Origin: Sulfuricurvum sp. PC08-66
Lineage (GTDB): Bacteria; Campylobacterota; Campylobacteria; Campylobacterales; Sulfurimonadaceae
NCBI GenBank assembly: GCA_000830255.1
Contig: JQIT01000002.1
Span: 245,020-309,019 of the forward strand
DNA: 64,000 bases
Reading direction: 5' to 3'
The notes beneath the pieces were generated by a model. It made no database searches, was not told the origin of the DNA, and saw only the letters and a list, made by a program, of their open reading frames with translations. Positions 17,389 through 26,940 of this stretch are shown here, in pieces. The position numbers were made by a program, and so were the translations under genes. Each line of letters starts with the position of its first letter. Position 1 is the stretch's first letter.

Positions 17389-18480
17389 CTATTTTGCCGT
17401 GCACGACATGCAAGGGTCAAACGACGCCAAAATCGCAGGTGCATCGGCGTACATCGAACCCTCAAAGGTGCGAATCATGGCAGGAATCGTACTAAAAGTA
17501 GGCGTTTTGATACGCACACGGTCAAGTATTTTGTTGCCACTGCCACGCACGAGATAAAAAATCTCTCCACGCGGTGCCTCGATACGCACTATCGCTTGAC
17601 CGTTGGGTTTGCCACGTACTTTTTGAATAATCTCACCCTCTGGGATATTGCGTACGATGTTTTGGGACATCTCGATGGAGTTGAAAATCTCTGCGAGACG
17701 TACACGGTTGCGTGCATCGATATCGCCTGCGGTGTGGGTCTGAATGGCGTAGCCTACCTCGTGGTAGGGGAAGGTCGAGGTTTGAGAGCGTACATCGATA
17801 GCTAGACCGCTAGCCCGTGCGATAGGTCCCAAAGCATTGAGCTTCATCGCATCCTCTAGGGACAAAACCCCGATGCCTTGGTAGCGACGGCTCAACGTAA
17901 TATTGGTATCGAAAAGCCCATAAAGATGCTCGATTTTTTCGCGCAAACGTGACAATTCACTGTCAACATGTGCGGCTACCATGGCATCGATATCGCGGTT
18001 TACGCCCCCTATCGTGACGTAGTCAAACTGCACACGGTTGCCTGTGATGGACTCTTGCAGACGCATGACGATTTCGCGCTCGTGCATGATTTGCATGAAA
18101 AGCGCCTCGAACCCTGCATTTTCTGCGGTATGCGCTAGACACAACATATGCGAATGGATACGGTCTAGCTCCACCATAAGCATACGCAAATAGGCGATAC
18201 GCGGGGTCATCGATACGCCCAACAGCTCCTCGACCGCTAGGACATAGGAGGTAGAGTGCGTAATAGCACACAATCCACACACACGCGCCACCACCGTGGC
18301 TACTTGGTCAAAGGTGAAGGTACTTGCACATGCCCTCTCCACCCCACGGTGGACAAAGCCCACATCAGCATCGACGGCAATGATGCGCTCATTTTGGGTC
18401 TGGAAGGTAAAGGCTACAGGCTCCAATAGCGCGATGTGTTGGCTACCTAGAGGGATTTGGACGGTTTTGGTATCGCTCAT
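17389..18480 (-). CDS. echE: Group 4 (Ech-type) [NiFe] hydrogenase large subunit
   Basis: The 363-residue catalytic subunit of a membrane-bound, ferredoxin-linked group 4 hydrogenase. All four Ni-Fe ligands are present: RVCGLC (Cys68, Cys71) and DPCMSC (Cys357, Cys360). Only three residues follow the last cysteine, so little or no C-terminal processing is expected. It resembles NuoD of complex I over its whole length. It overlaps echD by four bases as ATGA and lies nine bases before echF. Presence of every ligand argues that it is a true hydrogenase rather than a complex I subunit. Confidence 0.94.
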   Translation of the reverse strand: MSDTKTVQIPLGSQHIALLEPVAFTFQTQNERIIAVDADVGFVHRGVERACASTFTFDQVATVVARVCGLCAITHSTSYVLAVEELLGVSMTPRIAYLRMLMVELDRIHSHMLCLAHTAENAGFEALFMQIMHEREIVMRLQESITGNRVQFDYVTIGGVNRDIDAMVAAHVDSELSRLREKIEHLYGLFDTNITLSRRYQGIGVLSLEDAMKLNALGPIARASGLAIDVRSQTSTFPYHEVGYAIQTHTAGDIDARNRVRLAEIFNSIEMSQNIVRNIPEGEIIQKVRGKPNGQAIVRIEAPRGEIFYLVRGSGNKILDRVRIKTPTFSTIPAMIRTFEGSMYADAPAILASFDPCMSCTAK

Positions 18481-18830
18481 ATGCTACATCCTACGAGGGG
18501 TAAAGTGCGTGAATCACCATCGAGATAGAGCCCTTTTGCCGCGCCCACCACCTCGACACCAAACATATCCACCACTTCGCGCTCGCTCATAATCGCACTA
18601 GGAATCATCGATGTCACGGTAGGAATGATGGTCTCATAATCGGTCGTAGTCTCAAAAATGACCAACGTATCAACCGCATAATAGGGGCTAAAAATCCACT
18701 GCAACATCAATCGACCCTCACCTAAATCGTTGCCATTGAGGGTGACAAAATGCCACAGTGACGCATCGTAAAAGGCTCCTATCTCGTCGACCACTGTCAA
18801 AAGTGTCGTGGGGCGTAGGTCGATATTCAT
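18477..18830 (-). CDS. echD: Ech-type hydrogenase NuoC-like subunit
   Basis: A 117-residue cytoplasmic subunit that matches the NuoC/30-kDa family, with the signature SEREVVDMFGV near residues 80-90 and a C-terminal LPLVGC. In Ech and complex I this subunit stabilises the peripheral arm beside the NuoB- and NuoD-like subunits. It overlaps both neighbours by four bases, so its translation is coupled. It is shorter than NuoC, as is normal for Ech. Confidence 0.87.
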   Translation of the reverse strand: MNIDLRPTTLLTVVDEIGAFYDASLWHFVTLNGNDLGEGRLMLQWIFSPYYAVDTLVIFETTTDYETIIPTVTSMIPSAIMSEREVVDMFGVEVVGAAKGLYLDGDSRTLPLVGCSI

Positions 18831-19366
18831 TGAGGCTCCTTCTCTTTGGATTGCGCGAGGGTTTGCGCCATGGTGCGTCTATCGAGGTAGTGCAAGGTTT
18901 TGCGTATACCACCGAATAATCTGTGCGGTTTTTCAATGTCACGGCTCTTTTGCACCCAAATCTCTAGCGCTTTTGCCATACCATCGATAAGCAGTTGCGG
19001 ACTAGGCGCACACCCCGGAATATAGACATCGACAGGAATATAGGTATCGATACCATCCTCGACGTTGTACATCCCACGAAAGACCCCACCTGTAGCCGTA
19101 CATGCACCCATCGCCACGACCACTTTGGGTTCGGGGATTTGGGTGTATAGCTCCACGAGACGCTCGCGACTTCGGTACGTCACGGGTCCAGTGACCAAAA
19201 AAATATCGCTTTGTTTGGGATTGCCACGGTTGAGCACCCCAAAACGCTCTAGGTCGTAGTCAGGTCCCAAGGCGGCGAGTATCTCGATGTCACATCCATT
19301 GCAACTGCCTGCATTGTAGTGCAGTATCCACGGCGATTTTTGCGCCCATTGTCTAAACCACTTCAT
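18827..19366 (-). CDS. echC: Ech-type hydrogenase small subunit (NuoB-like)
   Basis: A 179-residue electron-transfer subunit carrying the cluster nearest the Ni-Fe site. The four ligand positions are Cys22 and Cys25 (CNGC), Cys89 (GACTATGG) and Cys119 (PGCAPSP). The open frame extends 50 codons upstream, but ATG at 19366 overlaps the echB stop as ATGA and begins with the expected KWFRQWAQKSPWILHYN region, so it is the start. Confidence 0.94.
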   Translation of the reverse strand: MKWFRQWAQKSPWILHYNAGSCNGCDIEILAALGPDYDLERFGVLNRGNPKQSDIFLVTGPVTYRSRERLVELYTQIPEPKVVVAMGACTATGGVFRGMYNVEDGIDTYIPVDVYIPGCAPSPQLLIDGMAKALEIWVQKSRDIEKPHRLFGGIRKTLHYLDRRTMAQTLAQSKEKEPQ

Positions 19367-20163
19367 GCGACCAATCCTAGGAGATTTAAAAGCGCCAAGG
19401 GCAACCCAAGGGCATAAAACCATCTCACCGTTTGGGCAGGGGTGAGGCGCGCTGTAGCATTGTCGATGAGATTGGCTAACACAAAAAAGAGCGCAACTGC
19501 CACCACGCCACCCCACAAAAAGACAAAGGCGTAGATGAAGATATACTCCAAAAAGCGCGCCATGTAGAGCACCTCATAAAAAATCCCGCTGTACTCCACC
19601 TCGACACCGCCTACTATCTCTTGGTGAGCGTGCGCCATATCGAAAGGAGATTTGCCTGTTTTAAGCAGTACCACCATGAGCAATGCCACCCCCAAAAGCG
19701 GCATCGATGTCCAATAGGTGCCACCTAAAGCAATCGCACCACTCTCCCAACTCCCACTCGACACATACCACGCCACGCCCAAGAGGAGCAAAATAGGCTC
19801 ATACGAGACAATAGCCAATAGCTCGCGGTTAGCCCCCACATGTGAAAAAATCGAGGGCACACTAAAGCCAGCCGTCACCAATAGCACACTGGCCAAGAGG
19901 TGAATAAAAATTGCCCACAACACATTGCCATCCAAAAGCACGACACCCACCGCTATCCACAGCGTCACAAAATAGCCCAACGCCAAAAGCGCATGACCTG
20001 AATGAATAATGGTCGTGCGTTTTTGCATCAGTTTTGCCATATCATAAAAGGGTTGCAACAGAGGGGGTCCCATGCGATGCTGCATATGTGCACGTATTTT
20101 ACGCTCCGCCCCTAGGATAAATCCACCCCACAAGGGTGCCAAGAGCACTATCCAAACCATCAT
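19363..20163 (-). CDS. echB: Ech-type hydrogenase membrane subunit (NuoH-like)
   Basis: A 266-residue inner-membrane protein with about eight helices, matching EchB/HyfC/NuoH. It includes the conserved cytoplasmic loops GAERKIRAHMQHRMGP and KSPFDMAHAHQEIVGG that dock the peripheral arm and form the start of the proton path. The start is the ATG at 20163, which overlaps the echA stop as ATGA; the longer open frame upstream is not used. Confidence 0.93.
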   Translation of the reverse strand: MMVWIVLLAPLWGGFILGAERKIRAHMQHRMGPPLLQPFYDMAKLMQKRTTIIHSGHALLALGYFVTLWIAVGVVLLDGNVLWAIFIHLLASVLLVTAGFSVPSIFSHVGANRELLAIVSYEPILLLLGVAWYVSSGSWESGAIALGGTYWTSMPLLGVALLMVVLLKTGKSPFDMAHAHQEIVGGVEVEYSGIFYEVLYMARFLEYIFIYAFVFLWGGVVAVALFFVLANLIDNATARLTPAQTVRWFYALGLPLALLNLLGLVA

Positions 20164-21917
20164 AGCGATACTCCCAAAAGTGTAGCCATCACCAAAAATG
20201 CGACAAACATCGCCCCAAAGAGCCAAGTGAAACTACGCTCAATATCCACACCAAAACTATAAAAATTTTGGCTCCATGTCACGCTCGTGCGCTCACCACA
20301 CCCATAGACGGTTGCGCGGTCAAAGCCCAAACGTAGCCACGCCACCAAAAGTAGTAGCACCACCAAAAGCGCCAGCAATCCCCACGCGACATAGGCATAC
20401 GCCCCCCACGCCAGATAAAGTACCGAAGCCATAAGTGCACCCGCCGCCAAAAACATCAACGGCACACTGTATCCCCATGAGAGCGTTATGCGTTGTGTAG
20501 GGTTTTGGGTCGCGAAAAAGAGCGAGAGGAGTTTGAAATAGAGCAGTACCAAAAGGGCACTCGCGATAATGACGCTTGCCAACACTAGCACCATATACGC
20601 CGCACCATCGATACGCCCAGCCAACGCCACAATCGCGCTGTATTTCGCCCAAAAAGCCCCAAAGGGTGGCAGTGTCAAACTCATCAACGCCCCCACCGCG
20701 CCCAACATCACCCACGGCATGGCACTAAAAAGCCCCTGCATCGCATCGAGACGTTTGGCGTGGAGTGTGCGCTCGATAACGCCTGCTATCAAGAAGAGCA
20801 ACGCCTTGCCCATAGCGTGAAAGAGCATCAGCACCAGCGCCATCGTGCGACTCTGCGGGGTATCGATAAGCGCCAAAAGCATCATCAGCGCCAAAAGTGC
20901 GATAGTGGAGTAGCCCAAAACGCCTTTGAGCGTAGCCTCTTGCAGTCCTCGATAGGAGGCAAACGCCATGCTAAAGCCCAACATCAAGAGCATCATGCCA
21001 CCCAACGCGGTGTGCGAAAAGGCAGGGGCAAAGAGTAGCACCATAAAGGGAGCGATTTTGACCATCGTCGCAGAGTGCAACATGGCGCTCACAGGCGTAG
21101 GAGCTACCATCGCACCCAAAAGCCATCTGTCAAAGGGCATCGTCGCGCCCTTAATCAGTGCCGCTACCATCATGAGTGCCACGACCAGTAGACTCGCCTC
21201 TCCAGCAACCCATCCATCGATATAGCGTGACGCACCTTGCGCATACGCTACCAGCACCGCGCCCAAAATCGCCACGCCCCCTAGCTGATTCATCCAGAGT
21301 GCTCGCAAAGCATTAGCACGTGCCTCCTCCTCATCGCGAAACCCTATCAATACAAAGGAGGCTAACGTCGTAAGCTCAAAGAGGAGGAAAAAGAGCATCA
21401 CTTCGTTGGCTAAGACCAAGAGATTCATCACCCCCATAAACGCCAACAAGTAGGCGACGAATCGACGCTTTTGCACCGCATCGACCGCTTCAGCTTCGAT
21501 ATAGACCACCGCAAAGGCTACGATGAGTGCGCCCACGCCATTGATAATGAGAAGCATCCATTGCGAAGCCTCTCGCAAGAGCAAAAGCGCGCCCTCGCCA
21601 TGCCCCAAAAGCACCTCGATAAGGACAAACATCACGATTTGCACTGCCGCCAACGCCACCACACCCCAATGGCGCACGCGGTATCCCACCCAGACAAAAT
21701 AGCCCAACAATAACGCATCCAAAAATGCTATGAGATAGACAATTGTCTCATTTATACTCAACTGCCATGAGGTAGTCGTATCGAACAGCGCCAAGCCACC
21801 CGCACCCAAAAGTGCCAATGCCCCATAAAGCACGCCTCTATTGGGCACCACTAAGTACCCCACAGCCATAATCCAAGGCGACAAAATCAAGAAGAAAAGG
21901 AGTGTTTGCATGGACAC
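20160..21917 (-). CDS. echA: Ech-type hydrogenase proton-pumping subunit (NuoL-like)
   Basis: A 585-residue antiporter-like membrane subunit with some 14 or more helices. It contains the family core FLLFELTTLASF and GATMPFDRWLLGAMVAPTPVSA, with the acidic and lysine residues of the ion channel, and a broken-helix region TLPPFGAFWAKY. It should couple electron flow to proton or sodium movement. It is the first gene of echABCDEF. AAGGAG lies nine bases before a GTG at 21917 and fifteen before the ATG at 21911; I prefer the GTG, and the two differ by two residues. Confidence 0.92.
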   Translation of the reverse strand: MSMQTLLFFLILSPWIMAVGYLVVPNRGVLYGALALLGAGGLALFDTTTSWQLSINETIVYLIAFLDALLLGYFVWVGYRVRHWGVVALAAVQIVMFVLIEVLLGHGEGALLLLREASQWMLLIINGVGALIVAFAVVYIEAEAVDAVQKRRFVAYLLAFMGVMNLLVLANEVMLFFLLFELTTLASFVLIGFRDEEEARANALRALWMNQLGGVAILGAVLVAYAQGASRYIDGWVAGEASLLVVALMMVAALIKGATMPFDRWLLGAMVAPTPVSAMLHSATMVKIAPFMVLLFAPAFSHTALGGMMLLMLGFSMAFASYRGLQEATLKGVLGYSTIALLALMMLLALIDTPQSRTMALVLMLFHAMGKALLFLIAGVIERTLHAKRLDAMQGLFSAMPWVMLGAVGALMSLTLPPFGAFWAKYSAIVALAGRIDGAAYMVLVLASVIIASALLVLLYFKLLSLFFATQNPTQRITLSWGYSVPLMFLAAGALMASVLYLAWGAYAYVAWGLLALLVVLLLLVAWLRLGFDRATVYGCGERTSVTWSQNFYSFGVDIERSFTWLFGAMFVAFLVMATLLGVSL

Positions 21918-21971
21918 AGTATAGCACTCCTTAATTACAAAAATTGATATAGATTTGGTAAAAACCCCTGC

Positions 21972-21977
21972 TATAAT
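21972..21977 (+). promoter_or_regulatory. -10 element for the PAS-rich diguanylate cyclase
   Basis: A perfect TATAAT lies 52 bases before the ATG at 22030, in the 112-base divergent gap with the ech operon. A TTGATA upstream is 22 bases away, too far for a standard -35, which is not unusual in this phylum. Confidence 0.5.
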
Positions 21978-22029
21978 AGGTCTCATTTTTTCAACATTTT
22001 TACCCCAACGAAGGTTTGCCAAAAGCATC

Positions 22030-25000
22030 ATGAGACGCCTCTTTTTTCGATTAGCGCTACTATTGATTGGGTTTGGTATGCCAGTGTGGGGATACTCTAT
22101 TTTTATACTCCACTCCTACGCCCAAGAGTACCCGTGGACCAAGAAGCAACAAGAGGCTTTTTTGGCGCATCTAGCCCAACAAAAATTGCCCATCAGCCAT
22201 ATCGCCATTGAGTCTCTCGATACCAAGCGTATACAGCTCAACGACCAAAACAGCGAAGAAATTTATCGCTTTTTGGCGCACAAATATGCCAATTTCAAGC
22301 CCGATGCTATCTACGTCACCGATGACGATGCGATACAGTTTATGTTGCAGTATGGCGAAAAACTTTTTGGCAAAACGCCCCTCTTTTTTTCAGGCGTCAA
22401 CACCCTCTCTCTCCAATCCAGACTCGATAGCGACCGCTACAGTGGGGTCTTTGAAGCCAAAGATATTGTCAAAAATATCCGCCTCCTCCAATCGCTCTAC
22501 CCCAACAAACAAAAAATTCACCTCTTTGGCGATGACTCGACCACCTTTTTCGCCACCAAATCCTCTATCATGCAATACATGGCTACCCTAGGGGATATTA
22601 CGCTCAATTTCGTCTCTGATACCCATATCGATACCATCCTCTCGATGCTCCAAAAAGACCCCAACACCCCCGTGCTCTTGGTCACTATCGGTGCGTGGCG
22701 CGATGAGAACAACCACGCTATGCCGCTCGATACTATTTTGGAGCGCGTGACAAGTGTGCATCATCAAATTTTTGCGATGGAAGATACCTATATTCGTCAT
22801 GGTGTCATCGGAGGATACGTTACACACGCTACGACACAGGGCACAATGGCGGCGCAACTTTTGGCTGACTATCTGTCACGACGTATTATGGGCGGCTTTG
22901 TGACACAAAATGTCAACCGTTTTCTCTTCGATGAGCAAGCACTCTTAGCCTCTCACCTCTCGCTTCCCCTCGCTATTGCCTCTGAAGCCTCCTATATCAA
23001 TCGCACGCCGCACTGGTTCGATAGATGGAAAGAGTACATCGGTACACTTTTGGGGCTTGTCGTCGCGCTTTTGCTCTTTATTTTGATGCTTTCCTACTAT
23101 TTCATGCGTAAAAGCCAACACCTCATGCACAAGCATGCACAAAAGCTACTCATGCTAGAAAACAGCCTCGCCAAAGCGCAAGAGGTGGCGCAATTTGGGC
23201 ACTGGACATGGGAGTGCACGACCCAAGAGATGCAATTTAGCGATGCGATGTATGCGCTTTTGGAGATTGATACGCATACTACGCCTAGCTATGCGCTGCT
23301 TTTGGAGCATGTGCATCCTGCGGATCGCGACTATTTCCAGACCCATATCGATGCCCTACGAGGGGGCAAAAGCCTCAAAGAGCAGTTCACCGCGCGTTTT
23401 GTCACCACAAGCAAAAAGCGACTTAGCCTCACTATTCTCATCGAATCCTCTACGCACAATGGCAAACCTGTCCATATTTTCGGGCTGATGCACGACACGA
23501 CACTCACCCTCATCCAAAGCAATGAGCTTTCACTCGATGCACAAATTTTACAAAGCATCACCGATGGCGTTTTTGTCTTCGATAGCGCTCTGCACTGCAT
23601 CTTTGTCAACCAAAGCGCCATTACGCAACGCGGCTATACCCAAGAGGAGCTACTCAAAAGCACCCCTTCGCAATTGGGACTCTTTTGGGAGGAGTTCAAT
23701 GAGCGCATCCTCCTGCAACACGCAAGCCAACACAACAAAGTCTATTGGAATGAGACAACCCATCTGCGCAAAGATGGCACACGCTTCGCCGTCGAGGTCT
23801 ATGGACGTATCACCAAACTGCATGAGAGCTACTATTTCATCGTCGTCGTACGCGACATCTCCAAACGCACCTCTATTTTGCAAGCCTACGAAAACAGCCT
23901 CAAAGAGCACCAAGCACTCCTCGATAATGCCGTCGTAGGTATCTACAAAACCGATATCGAGGGCAATATCCTCTATATCAACGATGCCGTTCCCCCTATT
24001 TTCAATGCCACCTCCAAAGAGGAGATATTGAGCAAATCGCTGCCCGCCTACTACAAAAACCCCTTGCAGCGCAAAGAGTTCCTCTATGAGTTGCAACAAA
24101 AAGGCTTCGTGCGTGGCAAAGAGATTACGCTTCTGACCACCGATTTCCAAGAGCGCGATTTGCTCATCAGTGCGCACCTCACCAACGGCAGTACCATTTC
24201 GGGCATGATGATAGATATCACCCACCAAAAAGCGGTCTCGGAGCATGTCGATAGACTCTCCAAAACACTCGACCAAATCGATGATATTGTCATCATCGCC
24301 AACCCAAGCGGCACGGTCTATTTCGTCAACGAAGCCTTCTCCAAACACACAGGGTATGAGCCTATCGAGATAATAGGACACAGCGCCAATCTGCTCAAAT
24401 CAGGCGAACATGGACTCTCGTTCTACAAAAATATGTGGAAAGAGCTGCAACAAGGGCACATCTTCCGCGCGCGCTTTACCAACCGCAAAAAAGATGGCAC
24501 CATCTATTATGAAGAGAAAACCATCACCCCCATCAAAGACGCTAGAGGTCAAATCACCAACTTCGTCTCGACGGCCAAAGATATCACCCAACAAATCAAA
24601 CTCACCCAAGAGCTAGAGCGCCTCGCCACCACCGATAGCCTCACGGGATTGATCAATCGAGGACATTTTGAGCACCTCTATGACCGAGAGATCAAACGCG
24701 CCCGCCGTCACAAAACCCCTACGGCACTGCTGATTTTCGATATCGACTTCTTCAAAGTGGTCAACGATACCTACGGACACGATATTGGGGATGCGATTTT
24801 GCGTCGATTGGCACAAGTGGTCCAAGAGAATCTACGTACCGATGATATTTTCGCTCGATGGGGCGGTGAAGAGTTCGTCGTACTACTGCCTCAAACTGCC
24901 CACGAAGGGGCGCACGCCTTGGCGCTCAAACTCCTCAAAACCGTCCAAGCCACCCCGTTCGAGCCGCTCAAACAGCTCACGATTAGCATCGGTATGAGCA

Positions 25001-25101
25001 TGGCACGCGACGATGATACGCTTATCTCTCACTTCAAACGTGCGGACAATGCACTTTTGGAAGCCAAAACAAAAGGGCGAAACTGCCTTATCGTGCACTA
25101 G
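22030..25101 (+). CDS. Large multi-PAS diguanylate cyclase with ABC-type binding sensor
   Basis: A 1023-residue membrane protein. A signal peptide (about 1-22) leads to a periplasmic domain of the ABC-sugar/amine-binding type (about 25-320: ILHSYAQEYPWTKKQQEAF, IYVTDDDAIQFM). A membrane helix at about 340-365 is followed by several PAS/PAC units and a GGDEF domain at the end. GGEEF and the inhibition site RTDD are intact. It should convert periplasmic and cytoplasmic (redox or ligand) cues to cyclic di-GMP. The ATG at 22030 is used because the signal peptide starts there; its ribosome site is weak (GAAGG, some 13 bases upstream). Confidence 0.92.
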   Translation: MRRLFFRLALLLIGFGMPVWGYSIFILHSYAQEYPWTKKQQEAFLAHLAQQKLPISHIAIESLDTKRIQLNDQNSEEIYRFLAHKYANFKPDAIYVTDDDAIQFMLQYGEKLFGKTPLFFSGVNTLSLQSRLDSDRYSGVFEAKDIVKNIRLLQSLYPNKQKIHLFGDDSTTFFATKSSIMQYMATLGDITLNFVSDTHIDTILSMLQKDPNTPVLLVTIGAWRDENNHAMPLDTILERVTSVHHQIFAMEDTYIRHGVIGGYVTHATTQGTMAAQLLADYLSRRIMGGFVTQNVNRFLFDEQALLASHLSLPLAIASEASYINRTPHWFDRWKEYIGTLLGLVVALLLFILMLSYYFMRKSQHLMHKHAQKLLMLENSLAKAQEVAQFGHWTWECTTQEMQFSDAMYALLEIDTHTTPSYALLLEHVHPADRDYFQTHIDALRGGKSLKEQFTARFVTTSKKRLSLTILIESSTHNGKPVHIFGLMHDTTLTLIQSNELSLDAQILQSITDGVFVFDSALHCIFVNQSAITQRGYTQEELLKSTPSQLGLFWEEFNERILLQHASQHNKVYWNETTHLRKDGTRFAVEVYGRITKLHESYYFIVVVRDISKRTSILQAYENSLKEHQALLDNAVVGIYKTDIEGNILYINDAVPPIFNATSKEEILSKSLPAYYKNPLQRKEFLYELQQKGFVRGKEITLLTTDFQERDLLISAHLTNGSTISGMMIDITHQKAVSEHVDRLSKTLDQIDDIVIIANPSGTVYFVNEAFSKHTGYEPIEIIGHSANLLKSGEHGLSFYKNMWKELQQGHIFRARFTNRKKDGTIYYEEKTITPIKDARGQITNFVSTAKDITQQIKLTQELERLATTDSLTGLINRGHFEHLYDREIKRARRHKTPTALLIFDIDFFKVVNDTYGHDIGDAILRRLAQVVQENLRTDDIFARWGGEEFVVLLPQTAHEGAHALALKLLKTVQATPFEPLKQLTISIGMSMARDDDTLISHFKRADNALLEAKTKGRNCLIVH

Positions 25102-25150
25102 AGATTTTTGCATTACACTTTTGTTTATTCTACACCCCAAAAGGATACCT

Positions 25151-25897
25151 ATGAAACGATGGACAGTTCTGCTTCTACTCTCACTGCTTTTTGTAGACGC
25201 CAAAAACCTCACCAATGGCTACGATGTCTACTTCTCACTTTTCGGACGGGTCGCCTCTAGCGATGCCAAGCTCTACATCGATGAGGAGGCCTCCACCTAC
25301 GCCATCGAAATCTATGCCACCTCACGAGGGCTTGCCAATTGGGTCACAGGCAATGCCCAAGAGCGTCACACAAGCATGGGCAGAGTAGTCGAGGGGCAGC
25401 TTTTGCCCGACCACTATATCGCAGACCAATTTGATGACACTCAACACCGCATCAATGAGTATCGATTCGACTACGAAAACCGCATCGTCACCAAAACCTC
25501 CTACACCCTCCAAGGCAAAACACAAAGCGGCGTATCGACCTCCACACTCCCCTATTTCCCCGAAAATGACCTCACCACACTCTATTTCAACCTCCAAAAA
25601 CTCATCGAGAAGAGTGACGCCACCGAGCATCGCATCCCTTGCGCAGGCAGTGACGACCCACAGGGCATCATCCTAGTCAAAGTCGAAAACGACACCAAAG
25701 ATTTGCGCGACTCCCTAGAGGGCAAAGCAGGCAAAAAGGTGCGCATCGTTGCCAACCAAAAGCTCTACGGCAGTGACAAAGGACAGCTTTTCTTGAATGT
25801 AGCAGAGGGGTACAACGTCAATGCTGGCATTTTGAAAAACGTTACGTGGTTTGGGGATGTCGTACTCAAACAGACCTATTTTCGCACCAAAGAGTAA
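25151..25897 (+). CDS. Exported DUF3108-like protein
   Basis: A 248-residue exported protein with a signal peptide (MKRWTVLLLLSLLFVDA) and a mature beta-rich domain (NLTNGYDVYFSLFGRVASSDA, then TSRGLANWVTG). The pattern resembles DUF3108 proteins, found in the periplasm of many Campylobacterota, whose function is unknown. ATG at 25151 is supported by AAAAGGA seven bases upstream. It lies 49 bases after the diguanylate cyclase and may share its transcript. Confidence 0.78.
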   Translation: MKRWTVLLLLSLLFVDAKNLTNGYDVYFSLFGRVASSDAKLYIDEEASTYAIEIYATSRGLANWVTGNAQERHTSMGRVVEGQLLPDHYIADQFDDTQHRINEYRFDYENRIVTKTSYTLQGKTQSGVSTSTLPYFPENDLTTLYFNLQKLIEKSDATEHRIPCAGSDDPQGIILVKVENDTKDLRDSLEGKAGKKVRIVANQKLYGSDKGQLFLNVAEGYNVNAGILKNVTWFGDVVLKQTYFRTKE

Positions 25898-25965
25898 GCA
25901 CTTTTCTTATCACTTTCCTCACCTCCTCGCACACGCTGTAGAGTCCCCATTGCTCCAAACATTCC

Positions 25966-26034
25966 GACGCTAGCGCGTCTGTGTGCACACAATGTTATAG
26001 ATAACAATAATTGTGTTACAAATACGTTACAAAA
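25966..26034. promoter_or_regulatory. Cluster of palindromes and a tandem 11-base-spaced box
   Basis: Four palindromes stand nearly end to end: GACGC/GCGTC (25966-25979), TGTGTGCACACA (25980-25991), TGTTAT/ATAACA (25993-26006) and ACAAT/ATTGT (26004-26014). They are followed by GTTACAAA twice, 11 bases apart (26015 and 26026). Direct repeats at one helical turn are typical of OmpR/PhoB-type regulators. The cluster precedes the VanZ-like gene at 26095. Confidence 0.45.
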
Positions 26035-26094
26035 TATTATTTACATTTTCTTCTCTTTTGAGTACTATCCATCACCTATTACAAAGGAGAAAAT

Positions 26095-26940
26095 ATGTAT
26101 TCACGTTATTTTATGCTGTTAGGTAGCGCTTTTTTGGGCATTGGATTGCTCTTTTATGCGCTCTTTCGCTATGCAGGGTATCTCAATACCCCTTTTACAG
26201 GTGCACTTCCCACCTTTTTGCATGTAGTAGCCTTTTCACTTATAAGTGCTTCTCTACTCTCAACGCCCAAGCGTCACTACGGTGCAATACTTTTTTGGCT
26301 TATGTTAAATCTACTTTTTGAGCTACTTCAATACAACTTTCACGGTGTTTTTGACCCGATGGATATGGCAGCTGCACTTTTGGGTGGAGTTTTTGCTCTG
26401 CTTATTCTTACGCTGGGTCATCACATCTACCCTCAAAAGTATCGCGAAGTTCACTACATGCGACTCAAACTGGCAAGCACACTCTTCGCAGGAGGTCTCC
26501 TCATGAGTGGCTCTGTCTATTTGTGCTATGAGCCTGTCTACATGAGCTACGATACCTTGCGAACAAACTATCCCAAACTCTCTACACACGATATTGCCAA
26601 GACGGGCAAAATTGTGCTCTACAACAACTATCTCTACGTCACAGAACCCAATGTTGGCATCCATGTTTATGACAATCAAGACCCTGCTAACCCACAAAAA
26701 AAAGCCTTCATCGAGCTACCTGGAAGTGTCGATAGCGCTATCAAAGATGGCATGCTCTACGCGGATAGCTTTATCGATTTGGTCGTTATCGACATTAGCA
26801 CTATAGCAGAGGGCAATATCACGCTGGTTTCGCGTCTAGAGGATGTTTTCAAGTACAACGCTTACCAAGTTTTCGAAGATGAATATCCTTGCCTTATTGG
26901 CAAAGATGAAACCAAAGGAGTAATCATTGCGTACGAATAG
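26095..26940 (+). CDS. VanZ-like membrane protein with C-terminal LVIVD-type repeats
   Basis: A 281-residue protein. The first part has four to five membrane helices and a VanZ-like core (ELLQYNFHGVFDPMDMAAALLGG). After the last helix (about 125-145), an extracytoplasmic part carries repeats of the LVIVD/beta-propeller kind (NNYLYVTEPNVGIHVYD, then MLYADSFIDLVVIDIS). The start has AAAGGAG at good spacing. It overlaps the next gene, which carries the same repeat type, by 14 bases, so the two products probably act together at the membrane surface. Function is unknown. Confidence 0.72.
   Translation: MYSRYFMLLGSAFLGIGLLFYALFRYAGYLNTPFTGALPTFLHVVAFSLISASLLSTPKRHYGAILFWLMLNLLFELLQYNFHGVFDPMDMAAALLGGVFALLILTLGHHIYPQKYREVHYMRLKLASTLFAGGLLMSGSVYLCYEPVYMSYDTLRTNYPKLSTHDIAKTGKIVLYNNYLYVTEPNVGIHVYDNQDPANPQKKAFIELPGSVDSAIKDGMLYADSFIDLVVIDISTIAEGNITLVSRLEDVFKYNAYQVFEDEYPCLIGKDETKGVIIAYE

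Noticed and set aside
17389-21917. Complex I (nuo) fragment
   Set aside because: All four Ni-Fe ligand cysteines are in the large subunit and the order is echABCDEF.
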